Shown: piece after piece, positions 1 through 7,267 of the stretch
Numbering within the stretch: position 1 is the stretch's first letter
Layout of the letters: every line of letters begins with the position of its first letter
Assembly (NCBI GenBank): GCA_051879015.1
Contig: JBJELF010000032.1
Coordinates: 1-25,184 of the forward strand
Reading direction: 5' to 3'
Source: JBJELF01 sp051879015
GTDB lineage: Bacteria > Bacillota > Clostridia > Lachnospirales > Lachnospiraceae
Length of the DNA stretch: 25,184 nucleotides
The notes under the pieces: generated by a model
What the model saw: only the letters and a program-made list of their open reading frames with translations
Told to the model about the DNA's origin: nothing
Databases searched by the model: none
Translations under genes and position numbers: made by a program

Positions 1-110
1 GCAGACTGCTTTGGAAATATAACAAAATTTATTGGTTAGATAACGTGTCATAAACTTATTTTTCTATATGCGAACACATTTAAACATATTTTAGAAAGGA
101 GAATCAAGAA

Positions 111-713
111 ATGAATATTGTATGTTTGGATTTGGAAGGAGTATTAGTACCCGAGATTTGGATTGCCTTTGCAGAAGCGAGTCATATCCCAGAGCTGAAG
201 CGCACGACAAGGGATGAGCCAGATTACGATAAGTTGATGAAGTGGAGATTGGGTATTTTGAAAGAGCATGGATTAGGATTGCAGGAGATTCAGGATACCA
301 TTGCGACGATTGATCCAATGCCAGGTGCAAAGGAGTTTTTGGATGAGCTGCGTTCTTTAACACAGGTCATTATTATCAGCGATACTTTTACGCAGTTTGC
401 GACTCCACTGATGAAGAAGTTGGGTTGGCCTACTATTTTTTGCAATAACCTAGAAGTGGCAGAGAATGGTGAGATTACGGGATTTCAAATGCGCATCGCT
501 CAGTCCAAGCTAAGCACTGTAAAGGCGCTGCAGTCGATTGGATATGAGACGATTGCCAGCGGAGACAGCTACAATGATTTGGGTATGATTTTGGCGAGCA
601 AGGCGGGATTTTTGTTCCGCAGTACTGAGAAAATTAAGGCAGATTATCCGCAGCTGCCTGCTTACGAGAGTTATGAGGATTTGTTGTCTGCAATTAAAGC
701 GCATTTGGATTAA
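111..713 (+). CDS. thrH: ThrH-like phosphoserine phosphatase / homoserine phosphotransferase (HAD family)
   Basis: This 200-residue HAD-superfamily enzyme resembles ThrH, which dephosphorylates phosphoserine and can move the phosphate to homoserine in serine/threonine metabolism. Motif I at the N-terminus reads DLEGVLVPE: D7 is the expected nucleophile, and E9 replaces the second Asp of ordinary HAD enzymes, which is the ThrH hallmark. Motif II is S90-D91 (ISDTF), a motif III lysine lies near K133, and motif IV is GDSYND (D152, D156). The length matches ThrH. An AGAAAGGAG ribosome binding site sits about 8 bases before the ATG. No membrane segments or signal peptide, so cytoplasmic. The neighbouring sugar kinase is about 100 bases downstream with no clear terminator between, so they may be co-transcribed. 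The family is clear; whether phosphatase or transferase activity dominates cannot be read from sequence. Confidence 0.87.
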   Translation: MNIVCLDLEGVLVPEIWIAFAEASHIPELKRTTRDEPDYDKLMKWRLGILKEHGLGLQEIQDTIATIDPMPGAKEFLDELRSLTQVIIISDTFTQFATPLMKKLGWPTIFCNNLEVAENGEITGFQMRIAQSKLSTVKALQSIGYETIASGDSYNDLGMILASKAGFLFRSTEKIKADYPQLPAYESYEDLLSAIKAHLD

Positions 714-815
714 AATGTAGCCGTATAGTTTGCTTGTAAAAGAAAGGATGTATTCTATTTTTCTAACGGTGCGTCTGGATGAAGGGGATGCGAAGAAAAT
801 AATTTGGAGGAAGCA

Positions 816-1748
816 ATGATAGTAACAGTGACAATGAATCCAGCCATCGATAAGACGGTGGACTTAGAAGAGATGCAGCTTGGCGAGCTCAATCGTATTC
901 AAAAAGTGGAATTGGATGCGGGCGGAAAGGGAATTAATGTGTCAAAGACGATTCAGGCTTTGGGCGGCCAGTCCATCGCCTTGGGCTTTGCGGGTGGAAG
1001 CACTGGTATGATGTTGGAAGATATGCTTCGCAGCCAGGATATTAAGACGGATTTTGTCAAGGTGCAGGGGAATACTCGCACAAACATGAAGGTGGTGGAG
1101 CAGTCGGGACGAGTGACAGAATTGAATGAGGCTGGTCCTGTGGTGACGGAGACAGAGTTGGAAGCTTTGTTGGAGAAAATGCTGGAATATGCCAATGAGG
1201 ATACCTTATTTGTGCTGGCAGGCAGTGTTCCTCGAGGAGTGCCCATCCATATTTATGGACGAATGATTGAGGCAGTCCATAAAAAAGGGGCAAAGGTATT
1301 GATGGACGCCGATGGTCCTCTGTTTGCGGAAGCTTTAAAGGCAGTTCCGGACATGATTAAACCCAACCATATAGAACTGGCGGCCTATTATGGACTGAAG
1401 CATGAACCGAATCAAGCGGAAGTGATTGCGCTGGGACAGCGTCTGTTGGAAATGGGAGTCAATTTGGTGGTAATTTCTCAGGGATCTAGAGGAGCTGATT
1501 TTTTTGCAAAAAATCAGCTTACACATTGTGAGGGACTTTCCGTTAAGGCTCATTCTACCGTAGGAGCAGGAGACGCCATGGTAGCAGGTATGGCTTACAG
1601 TTGGGAAAGAAAGTTAAATTGGAACCAGATGATTGCTGACTGTATGGCTGTTTCGGCTGGGGCAGTAACTACTGTCGGCACAAAGCCTCCTGACAGAGCA
1701 CTGATAGAAAAATTAAAACAACAAGTAGTGATGCGTGAATTGGCGTGA
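816..1748 (+). CDS. fruK: 1-phosphofructokinase / tagatose-6-phosphate kinase family (PfkB-type hexose-phosphate kinase)
   Basis: This 310-residue cytoplasmic PfkB-family kinase phosphorylates a sugar phosphate, most likely fructose 1-phosphate to fructose 1,6-bisphosphate. It begins with TVTMNPAID, carries GGKG at residues 36-39, the AGSVPRG loop near 135-141, KPN at 182-184, and the C-terminal STVGAGDAMVAG signature at 247-258 with D253 as probable catalytic base. These are typical of 1-phosphofructokinase and LacC-type kinases. The start is placed at ATG 816 because a GGAGG site (806-810) ends 5 bases before it; a longer reading from TTG 804 would swallow that site. No fructose PTS gene or regulator is adjacent, so the substrate (fructose-1-P or tagatose-6-P) is uncertain and the symbol is tentative. 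Confidence 0.8.
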   Translation: MIVTVTMNPAIDKTVDLEEMQLGELNRIQKVELDAGGKGINVSKTIQALGGQSIALGFAGGSTGMMLEDMLRSQDIKTDFVKVQGNTRTNMKVVEQSGRVTELNEAGPVVTETELEALLEKMLEYANEDTLFVLAGSVPRGVPIHIYGRMIEAVHKKGAKVLMDADGPLFAEALKAVPDMIKPNHIELAAYYGLKHEPNQAEVIALGQRLLEMGVNLVVISQGSRGADFFAKNQLTHCEGLSVKAHSTVGAGDAMVAGMAYSWERKLNWNQMIADCMAVSAGAVTTVGTKPPDRALIEKLKQQVVMRELA

Positions 1749-1788
1749 ATGATTTTATGAAAATTTGTGGTCAAAGGCAAAAATAAGC

Positions 1789-1829
1789 AATCGAGCAGCT
1801 GTTTCAGTGAACGGAACAGCTGCTTGATT
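1789..1829 (+). terminator. 16-bp stem-loop after the PfkB-type kinase, possible weak terminator
   Basis: Arms 1789-1804 and 1814-1829 pair over 16 positions (14 Watson-Crick, two G-T) around a 9-base loop. There is no uridine tract after the stem on the + strand (it is followed by ACTGTAAAAAA), so it is a poor intrinsic terminator and may instead protect the 3' end of the transcript. Confidence 0.45.
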
Positions 1830-1840
1830 ACTGTAAAAAA

Positions 1841-1854
1841 TGTAAGCACTTACA
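1841..1854 (+). promoter_or_regulatory. cre-like catabolite-control operator upstream of the GH105 gene
   Basis: The 14-mer TGTAAGCACTTACA fits the Gram-positive cre consensus TGWAANCGNTNWCA at every position but one (A for the central G) and is itself an imperfect palindrome. It lies about 80 bases upstream of the predicted transcription start of the pectin-degrading gene. CcpA or another LacI-family regulator is the likely binder. From this position it could act as an activator or a distal repressor site; the sequence does not decide. Confidence 0.5.
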
Positions 1855-1894
1855 TAAAAAGAACTATTTTTTTAGCATAAATGTTAAAAATGGA

Positions 1895-1923
1895 TTGCGT
1901 TACTTCTTTTTTTAGTATATTAT
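1895..1923 (+). promoter_or_regulatory. Sigma-A-type promoter for the GH105 gene
   Basis: TTGCGT at 1895-1900 and TATTAT at 1918-1923 are separated by 17 bases in an AT-rich stretch, predicting a start near 1930 and a short leader before the GGAGGGG ribosome binding site. It gives this gene its own promoter. Confidence 0.6.
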
Positions 1924-1957
1924 AGAAATACAAAAATGCGTTATAGGAGGGGCAATC

Positions 1958-3097
1958 ATGAGAAACGCGACAATCGAAAAATATATTGATTATCTGTTGG
2001 AAAATAGTACCCCAGATCGTCCAATCTGGAACATTGAGAAGATTTTGCAGGGGCTGAAGTCCAAGTGGAATTACATTGATGGCTGTATGATTAAGGCGAT
2101 TTTGGAAATGTATGCCATAACCAAGGATGAAAAATATTTCCAGTTTGCAGATTCCTTTATTGATGCGAAAGTCTATGAGGATGGCACGATTGATGGATAT
2201 TCAGTAGAGGAAAAAAATATTGACAATGTGAATGCGGGTAAAACTTTGTTTGAACTGTATGATTTGACGGGAAAGGAAAAATACCGCAAGGCTATCGACT
2301 TGGTTTACAGTCAGATTAAGCTGATGCCGCGCACTGCTGAGGGCAATTTCTGGCATAAGGATATTTATCCGAATCAGGTATGGTTGGATGGTCTTTATAT
2401 GTGTCAGCCATTTTATATGGAGTATGAGACTCGATTTAATGATAAGAAGAATTATGCTGATATTTATCATCAGTTTGAAAATGTTGTTAAGAACATGAGA
2501 GATGAGCGCAGTGGTCTGTATTATCATGCGTATGATTCTTCTAGACAGATGTTTTGGTGTGATAAGGTAACGGGACTTTCCAGAAACTTCTGGCTGCGTG
2601 CATTGGGTTGGTATTCGATGGCATTGTTGGATACTTTGGATAAGACGGACAAGGACGATGCTGATTATGCAGAATCTTATGAGAAGATGAAACAGACTTT
2701 TGTAGAACTGATGGACGCTATGCTTCGCTATCAGGATGAGAGTGGTATGTGGTATCAGGTAGTTAACATGGGTGGTATGCCAAAGAATTATTTGGAAACC
2801 AGCGGCAGTTCTATCATGGCATATGCTCTGTTGAAGGGGGTTCGTCTTGGATTTTTGCCAGAGTCTTACCGTGAGGCTGGTATCAAGGCATTTCAGGGTA
2901 TCTGTGACAAGTATTTGAAGGAGGAAAACGGCAAGATGAGTCTTGGCGGTATTTGTTTGGTGGCTGGACTTGGAGGAAAGCAGATGCGCGCTGGTACCTT
3001 CGACTACTATATGTCAGAGCCAGTAGTAAAGGACGACGCAAAGGGTGTAGGACCATTTTTGTTGGCTTATACAGAATTGCTTAGACTGGAAAAATAA
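1958..3097 (+). CDS. Unsaturated rhamnogalacturonyl hydrolase, glycoside hydrolase family 105 (YteR/YesR-like)
   Basis: This 379-residue enzyme belongs to GH105 (GH88-like alpha6/alpha6 barrels). These enzymes remove the 4,5-unsaturated galacturonyl residue from oligosaccharides made by rhamnogalacturonan lyases during pectin breakdown, acting by hydration of the double bond. Visible support: the NQVWLDGLYM motif, whose D144 matches the catalytic Asp of YteR; repeated aromatic helix motifs; RNFWLRALGWY in the middle; and YLETSGSSIMAYAL near residue 275. There is no signal peptide, so it acts inside the cell on imported oligomers. A strong RBS (ATAGGAGGGG) precedes the ATG. The gene stands alone, without transporter or lyase neighbours, and has its own promoter and a cre-like site. 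Confident for the family; the exact substrate is inferred. Confidence 0.88.
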   Translation: MRNATIEKYIDYLLENSTPDRPIWNIEKILQGLKSKWNYIDGCMIKAILEMYAITKDEKYFQFADSFIDAKVYEDGTIDGYSVEEKNIDNVNAGKTLFELYDLTGKEKYRKAIDLVYSQIKLMPRTAEGNFWHKDIYPNQVWLDGLYMCQPFYMEYETRFNDKKNYADIYHQFENVVKNMRDERSGLYYHAYDSSRQMFWCDKVTGLSRNFWLRALGWYSMALLDTLDKTDKDDADYAESYEKMKQTFVELMDAMLRYQDESGMWYQVVNMGGMPKNYLETSGSSIMAYALLKGVRLGFLPESYREAGIKAFQGICDKYLKEENGKMSLGGICLVAGLGGKQMRAGTFDYYMSEPVVKDDAKGVGPFLLAYTELLRLEK

Positions 3098-3099
3098 TC

Positions 3100-3189
3100 C
3101 GATCATTTCAAGATTAGTTAAAATGATCGTTCCATTGATGGAACGGCTTCGTAAATTTGTATATTTGGCGATGCCTGCTTCATAGGCAT
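3100..3189 (+). repeat. Cluster of three perfect inverted repeats downstream of the GH105 gene
   Basis: Three palindromes follow one another in the 3' region: a 9-bp stem (3100-3108 with 3121-3129), an 8-bp stem with a 2-base centre (3128-3145) and a 6-bp stem (3171-3176 with 3184-3189). The first two share two bases, so they would compete as RNA. None has a T-tract. They precede the terminator at 3214-3262 and may form a structured 3' UTR. Confidence 0.45.
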
Positions 3190-3213
3190 GCTAATTGATT
3201 GCGTACAGGGGGA

Positions 3214-3262
3214 GACTCGGAGTTAGAAGGACATAGATGTTCAACTGACTGCGAGTCTTTTT
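3214..3262 (+). terminator. Rho-independent terminator of the GH105 transcript
   Basis: GACTCG (3214-3219) pairs with CGAGTC (3252-3257), followed directly by TTTTT. An inner AGTT/AACT pairing extends the stem. The stem is interrupted, so strength is moderate. Confidence 0.6.
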
Positions 3263-3342
3263 GAGGGGAAGTTAAGAACATCAAAAATTGCCTATCAATG
3301 ATAATCATTTGAGACAAGTATAAAGAAAGAAGGACCAAAGAA

Positions 3343-4731
3343 ATGGCAGAAGTAAAAGCAACTTTGTCAAAAAAAGATGAAAAATTCAGAGAGGAAGCCC
3401 TGTATGGAAATATGTGGAGTATCCTGCTAAAAATGGGTATTCCGTTGGCATTGTATCAAAGTTTAAATCAGATTTTCAAAATATTGGATTCTGCAATGGC
3501 TTCTCATATCAGTTCCAGTGCCGTGTCCGCGATTGCCTATCTGGCACAGATTAACTTGATGATTTCAGCTCTTGGCAGTGGATTGGCTGTTGGTTCCAGT
3601 TTAAAGATTAGTCAGGCCTATGGAGCAGGGGATTATCAGCTTGTAAAAAAGCGAGTATCATCTCTGTATGCCATGTGTATGGGGATGAGTGCTTTGATTC
3701 TCTTTGTGCTGATTCCGCTGTCTACTCCATTGCTGCGGCTGGCTAACACACCGGAAAGTTTGATTGAAGTTGGAGCACGATACTTTTCTATCGAGCTCTT
3801 GGGTTTAGTCATTACTTTTTTCAATAATGTCTATATTGCTATTGAGAGGGCACGAGGCGGCTCCAAGCGAATTTTGTATTTAAATATCATTGTGATGATA
3901 ATCAAGTTATCATTGACGGCATACTTTGTCTATATCTTAGATGGCACCATTGAGATGATTGCCTGGGCTACGGTTATCTCACAAATTTTTTTGGCGGCAG
4001 CAGCCATCTACAATATGCGGGGCAAAGAAAATCTATTTGGTTTTTCTATGAAAGCGATTACATTTGAGAAAATGGTGGTTGCTCCCATGTTAACACAGTC
4101 CATTCCTGTGGTAGTGGAGAAAATTGCGTTTTCATTTGGAAAAGTGATTGTCAATTCCATGAGTACGCTGTATGGTGATTTGGTAGTAGGAGCCCTTGGA
4201 GTATCAAACAATATTGGTGGTATGACTACTTGTCCGCAAAATGGATTTCAGGAAGGTGCGGCGGCTATTATCAGTCAAAATCGTGGTCATGGAAATCAGA
4301 AACGAGCCTTGGAGGCGTTTTATAAGGTGATGGTCATTAATATTGTGGTAGGTATTATTGGATTTACTGTCACTATGGGATTTTTGGAGGGCATCAGCGG
4401 ATTTTTTGCAGAGAATGACCCAGAATTTCATCTGCTGATTCAGCATGTTTATCAATTTGAGGCTTACGGTGCAGTGCCGCTGGGAATCAATGCCGCTGTC
4501 ATTGCTCTTTTTTATGGATTTGGCGAGACACGTATCACTTTGTTGATTAATTTTATGCGTGTATTTGCATTTCGTATTCCAGTTCTTTGGGGGCTGCAGC
4601 ATTTTACCTCTTTCGGCAGCGAGAGCGTGGGTATCGTTATGATGGTGAGCAATATAGCAGTCGCTGTATTTTCTGGAGCGCTGGCTGTGTGGTATATAGC
4701 TAAATTACACAAAATCTCCTCAAAGGAATAA
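3343..4731 (+). CDS. MATE family multidrug / cation efflux transporter
   Basis: This 462-residue polytopic membrane protein resembles NorM/DinF-type MATE exporters, which use a Na+ or H+ gradient to expel cationic drugs or metabolites. It has the typical length and about twelve hydrophobic helices in two halves. The first half contains LKMGIPLALYQSLNQIFKILDS, in which the opening helix leads into the D-S of the family pattern (split here by position: LKMGIPLA at about residues 26-33, ILDSA at about 47-51). The second half contains SIPVVVEKIAFSFGKVIVNS at about 252-271. The start is ATG 3343 with an AAGGA site 8 bases upstream. It is transcribed alone, with a Fur-like palindrome in its upstream region. 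Substrate unknown. Confidence 0.85.
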   Translation: MAEVKATLSKKDEKFREEALYGNMWSILLKMGIPLALYQSLNQIFKILDSAMASHISSSAVSAIAYLAQINLMISALGSGLAVGSSLKISQAYGAGDYQLVKKRVSSLYAMCMGMSALILFVLIPLSTPLLRLANTPESLIEVGARYFSIELLGLVITFFNNVYIAIERARGGSKRILYLNIIVMIIKLSLTAYFVYILDGTIEMIAWATVISQIFLAAAAIYNMRGKENLFGFSMKAITFEKMVVAPMLTQSIPVVVEKIAFSFGKVIVNSMSTLYGDLVVGALGVSNNIGGMTTCPQNGFQEGAAAIISQNRGHGNQKRALEAFYKVMVINIVVGIIGFTVTMGFLEGISGFFAENDPEFHLLIQHVYQFEAYGAVPLGINAAVIALFYGFGETRITLLINFMRVFAFRIPVLWGLQHFTSFGSESVGIVMMVSNIAVAVFSGALAVWYIAKLHKISSKE

Positions 4732-4834
4732 TAAATTCACAGTTGTCTTGAGATAGATTGCTATTCTTGATTTCAGTTCTAACCTGGCTGAATTTCGCAT
4801 ATACTCGAGTGAAAAGCCTGTTTGTGGGGACAGA

Positions 4835-5626
4835 ATGAAAAAACAAAATACAATCAAGAAAATTACTTTTTTTGGCGGAATTGCTATTTTGGCAGTACTG
4901 TTTGTGATTCAGAAATCGGCAGAACACAAGGAGTTACCTCAGGTGTCTACGGAGATTGGAACGCAGCGTGACAGCGAAGAGGGCAGCGGCAGCGAAATCA
5001 GTGAAAGCCCCTCAAAGGCAGCGGATACGGATTGGTGTGTGGTTCTTGATGCAGGACATGGTGCAACGGACTCGGGAAAGGTGGGCATCAATGGTGCTTT
5101 AGAAAAGGATATCAATCTGAGTATTGTTCTCAAGCTGAGAGAGTATTTGGAACAGCAAGGAGTCATGGTGGTGCTGACTCGTGTAGATGACAGTCCGCTC
5201 TATCAGGAAAGTGACAAAAACCGCAAATTAGCTGACATGAATCATCGTCTGGCAACGATGGAAGCGGCTAAGCCTGACGCAGTAGTCAGTATTCATCAAA
5301 ATAGTTATACGTCGGAATCTGCTCATGGTCCTCAGGTTTTTTATTATACTACCTCCACAGAAGCTCAGAAGCTGGCGCAGGCATTGCAGGATTGTTTTGA
5401 TTTGGTCATAGGCGAGGAAGCAAACAAGAGAGTAATCAAGGCAAATAAAGACTATTACCTTCTTGTACATACACCATATACCATCGTTATTTGCGAGTGC
5501 GGATTTTTAAGCAATCGCAGTGAAGCGGATATGTTAGTGACAGAGGAGTATCAAGATAGAATTGCACAGGCTTTGTCAGTAGGAATTTTAAATTATTTGC
5601 AGACAAAAAGCGAATCGTCAGTTTAA
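4835..5626 (+). CDS. cwlD: N-acetylmuramoyl-L-alanine amidase, CwlD-like (Amidase_3)
   Basis: This 263-residue protein is a zinc amidase that cuts the bond between muramic acid and L-Ala in peptidoglycan. A single membrane anchor or uncleaved signal (about residues 10-26) is followed by a Ser/Glu-rich linker and the Amidase_3 domain from about residue 68. Zinc ligands are visible as H75 (DAGHG), E90 (ALEKDINLS) and H154 (VSIHQNSY); E221 in CECGFLSN is the catalytic Glu. Size, spacing and the EKDINLS and GFLSN motifs are closest to CwlD, which makes muramic delta-lactam in the spore cortex, but a general cell-wall amidase is possible. The RBS is weak (GGGGA, 4 bases from ATG). The last codons and stop lie inside the terminator hairpin. 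Confidence 0.8.
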   Translation: MKKQNTIKKITFFGGIAILAVLFVIQKSAEHKELPQVSTEIGTQRDSEEGSGSEISESPSKAADTDWCVVLDAGHGATDSGKVGINGALEKDINLSIVLKLREYLEQQGVMVVLTRVDDSPLYQESDKNRKLADMNHRLATMEAAKPDAVVSIHQNSYTSESAHGPQVFYYTTSTEAQKLAQALQDCFDLVIGEEANKRVIKANKDYYLLVHTPYTIVICECGFLSNRSEADMLVTEEYQDRIAQALSVGILNYLQTKSESSV

Positions 5627-5643
5627 CTGACGATTCGCTTTTT
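5605..5643 (+). terminator. Perfect terminator overlapping the end of the amidase gene
   Basis: An uninterrupted inverted repeat runs from 5605 to 5643 with a TA centre, an A-tract on the left and a T-tract on the right. It should work in both directions. The left arm is coding sequence, and the TAA stop (5624-5626) is at the hairpin tip. Confidence 0.9.
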
Positions 5644-5670
5644 GTTTATATAAAAATATGATGATACCAG

Positions 5671-5724
5671 GGGCTTAAGGTCATACCTTTCATGCTTGCA
5701 TGAACCGGTATGACCTTAGGACCC
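5671..5724. repeat. Long near-perfect inverted repeat between convergent genes
   Basis: The outer stem pairs 5671-5687 with 5707-5724 (one bulged A at 5721, one G-T pair), and a second stem, CATGC with GCATG, sits at the tip. It has no T-tract and is far longer than a terminator needs. It lies between terminators at 5605-5643 and 5728-5773. It may be a copy of a dispersed palindromic repeat, or an RNA end-protecting structure. Confidence 0.6.
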
Positions 5725-5727
5725 GCC

Positions 5728-5773
5728 AAAACATGAGAAAGTAGCCCGAATAAGGCGAATTTCTCATGTTTTT
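5728..5773 (-). terminator. Bidirectional terminator at the end of rsmG
   Basis: A 13-bp inverted repeat (5728-5740 with 5760-5772) has A/T runs at both ends and an inner GCC/GGC pairing. Read on the - strand it would stop rsmG transcription; on the + strand it backs up the amidase terminator. Confidence 0.75.
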
Positions 5774-5814
5774 AAATTGTGGGGACATGGAGTGTAATAT
5801 CCAAACAAGTGTGA

Positions 5815-6543
5815 TTATAAAGGATTTTTGGAAGGTAAACCTGCTTTTCTCGGATATTTTTTTGCCAAGGTTTGCTGTTTTTGAATAGTGATGACCGTGC
5901 GCTGAATATCTGAGTCCGGCAGAGTTGTCTCATGAACGCTTTTGAGTTTACTGCTCAGTAGAAAAATTGCCTTTTTTGACTGTTGGATTTCTTCTTGAGC
6001 ATTGCCAGCTTTGTAGGGAATAAAATATCCATTAGGCTTAATGAAGGGAAGACAGTATTCCGATAGGACAGACAGATTAGCAACAGCGCGGGCAACACAG
6101 AGGTCAAATTGTTCACGCAGTTGTGGATTGCGTCCACCGTCCTCAGCGCGGGCATGTACGGTTTGAATATTGGTTAAGCCAATATCTGCGATTACTTCAT
6201 CTAAAAATAAAATACGTTTATTGAGAGAATCCAGCAGGCAGACACTCATCTCAGGAAATACAATTTTGAGCGGAATTCCTGGAAAGCCAGCTCCTGTGCC
6301 AACATCAATCATGGAAACCTTGGAAAAATCAGAGTACAAGGTTTTTAGATGCGGATAGGTGAGACAGCTGTCGACAAAATGTTTTTGCACGACCTCCTCA
6401 AATTCGGTGATGGCAGTTAGATTCATTACTTTATTTTTTTCTATCAAAAGCTCGTAGAAGCGGTAAAATTGCTGAGCTTGTTGGTCAGTCAGATGGATGC
6501 CGAGTGGAGTAAAGGATTCTTTGATAAAATCAATTGGATGCAT
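5815..6543 (-). CDS. rsmG: 16S rRNA (guanine-527-N7)-methyltransferase RsmG (GidB)
   Basis: RsmG uses S-adenosylmethionine to methylate N7 of G527 in 16S rRNA; its loss gives low-level streptomycin resistance. The protein has 242 residues, the usual length. Evidence: the N-terminal NKVMNLTAI motif, HFVDS near 55-59, the SAM-binding DVGTGAGFPGIPLKI motif at about 80-94, LDSLNKRI, the ARAED motif and VARAVA, and the typical C-terminus KYPRKAGLPSKNPL. Reading on the - strand, a GAGG site ends 7 bases before the ATG. It is usually downstream of mnmG (gidA); here it stands alone with its own promoter and points toward cwlD. Confidence 0.96.
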   Translation of the reverse strand: MHPIDFIKESFTPLGIHLTDQQAQQFYRFYELLIEKNKVMNLTAITEFEEVVQKHFVDSCLTYPHLKTLYSDFSKVSMIDVGTGAGFPGIPLKIVFPEMSVCLLDSLNKRILFLDEVIADIGLTNIQTVHARAEDGGRNPQLREQFDLCVARAVANLSVLSEYCLPFIKPNGYFIPYKAGNAQEEIQQSKKAIFLLSSKLKSVHETTLPDSDIQRTVITIQKQQTLAKKYPRKAGLPSKNPL

Positions 6544-6583
6544 AGTAATACCTCATGATAAAAAAAATGATATTGTTGCGATT

Positions 6584-6612
6584 ATTCTAACATGATTGGA
6601 TGGAAACGTCTA
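6584..6612 (-). promoter_or_regulatory. Promoter of rsmG (extended -10)
   Basis: On the - strand, TAGACG (from 6612-6607) and TAGAAT (from 6589-6584) are 17 bases apart, and a TG one base upstream of the -10 makes it an extended -10 promoter. The predicted start is about 35 bases before the rsmG ATG. Confidence 0.55.
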
Positions 6613-6727
6613 TTATTTTTTGCCTTTACAAAAGATATTTTGAGCCTGGTATCATGCCATGTCATGAATTGCAGCAAAACAGAAACAAAAATATTATTAA
6701 AAGTAACATAATATAACAATACATGAA

Positions 6728-6756
6728 TTGACTTTTGATATAAATAAAGATAAAAT
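6728..6756 (+). promoter_or_regulatory. Promoter of the Tad pilus locus
   Basis: TTGACT at 6728-6733 and TAAAAT at 6751-6756 are spaced by 17 bases in very AT-rich DNA, predicting a start near 6763. The divergent region (6544-6786) also carries the rsmG promoter; I see no gene in it. Confidence 0.7.
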
Positions 6757-6801
6757 TGAGGAAAATAAATTAACATAAAAAAGGAGATGAGATGCAATAG
6801 G

Positions 6802-7209
6802 ATGAAGTATATTTTTATGACGATTTTTTTGATGTGGGCTGCGATGGTGGATGCAAGGACGGGAAAAATTCCTAATGAAATTACAGTGAGCGGATGGGTC
6901 ATAGCAATTTTATGTGGAATTTTGAGTAAGGAAGCATGGTGGAATAATATGTTAGCTTCTGTGGTATTATCGGTTCCTTTTTTAATCTTTCATCACAAAG
7001 CGATGATTGGCGGTGGAGATGTAAAAATAATTGCGATGCTTGGGGCATATGTGGGTATTATGGAAGGTTTAACGATTTTATTTGTTTCTTTTATTTTGGC
7101 TGGAGTTTACGGAGTATGCCGATGGAGAAAGGAAGGTATCAGAAAAGCAAAAGTTTACTATGCTCCTTTTTTGTTTGCAGCAGGAATTTTATGGCTGTGT
7201 GTACAGTAG
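6802..7209 (+). CDS. tadV: Prepilin peptidase, A24 family, TadV/CpaA-like
   Basis: This is a small (135-residue) integral membrane aspartyl protease of the Tad system; it cleaves the leader of the Flp pilin and TadE-like pseudopilins on the cytoplasmic face. The two A24 aspartates are visible: one in VDARTGKIPNE near residue 17 and one in the GGGDVKI motif near residue 73. It lacks the N-terminal methyltransferase domain of PilD, as Tad-type peptidases do. It has about four membrane segments. Start choice is uncertain: ATG 6787 touches the AAGGAG site with no spacer, so ATG 6802 (MKYIFMT), which begins with the first helix, is preferred although the spacer is then long (15 bases). First gene of the locus behind the promoter at 6728-6756. 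Confidence 0.85.
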   Translation: MKYIFMTIFLMWAAMVDARTGKIPNEITVSGWVIAILCGILSKEAWWNNMLASVVLSVPFLIFHHKAMIGGGDVKIIAMLGAYVGIMEGLTILFVSFILAGVYGVCRWRKEGIRKAKVYYAPFLFAAGILWLCVQ

Positions 7210-7267
7210 GAACTCAGTTTAGAATTATTGTTGCTGCCAGCCAAGGGCGGCAGAATGGAGGAACATT

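Noticed and set aside
804..815. Longer N-terminus of the PfkB-type kinase from TTG 804
   Set aside because: The reading would translate through the GGAGG ribosome binding site that serves ATG 816, and the family begins near MIVTVTMNP.
3123..3185. A 20-codon frame downstream of the GH105 gene
   Set aside because: No ribosome binding site and it only spans the inverted repeats; most likely chance.
3167..3200. GGCGATG segment reminiscent of the fluoride riboswitch
   Set aside because: The second conserved half and pseudoknot partners are missing, and the fold is better explained by a simple ATGCCT/AGGCAT hairpin.
4755..4795. Similarity of the region before cwlD to the Tad-locus hairpin at 13570-13610 (shared GCTATTC and CTGGCTGAAT)
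   Set aside because: The shared words are short, differently spaced, and the first copy does not form a good stem.
6792..6800. Two-codon frame ATG CAA TAG just before the prepilin peptidase
   Set aside because: Although well spaced from AAGGAG, a two-codon frame is readily explained by chance; it only adds to the doubt about the peptidase start.
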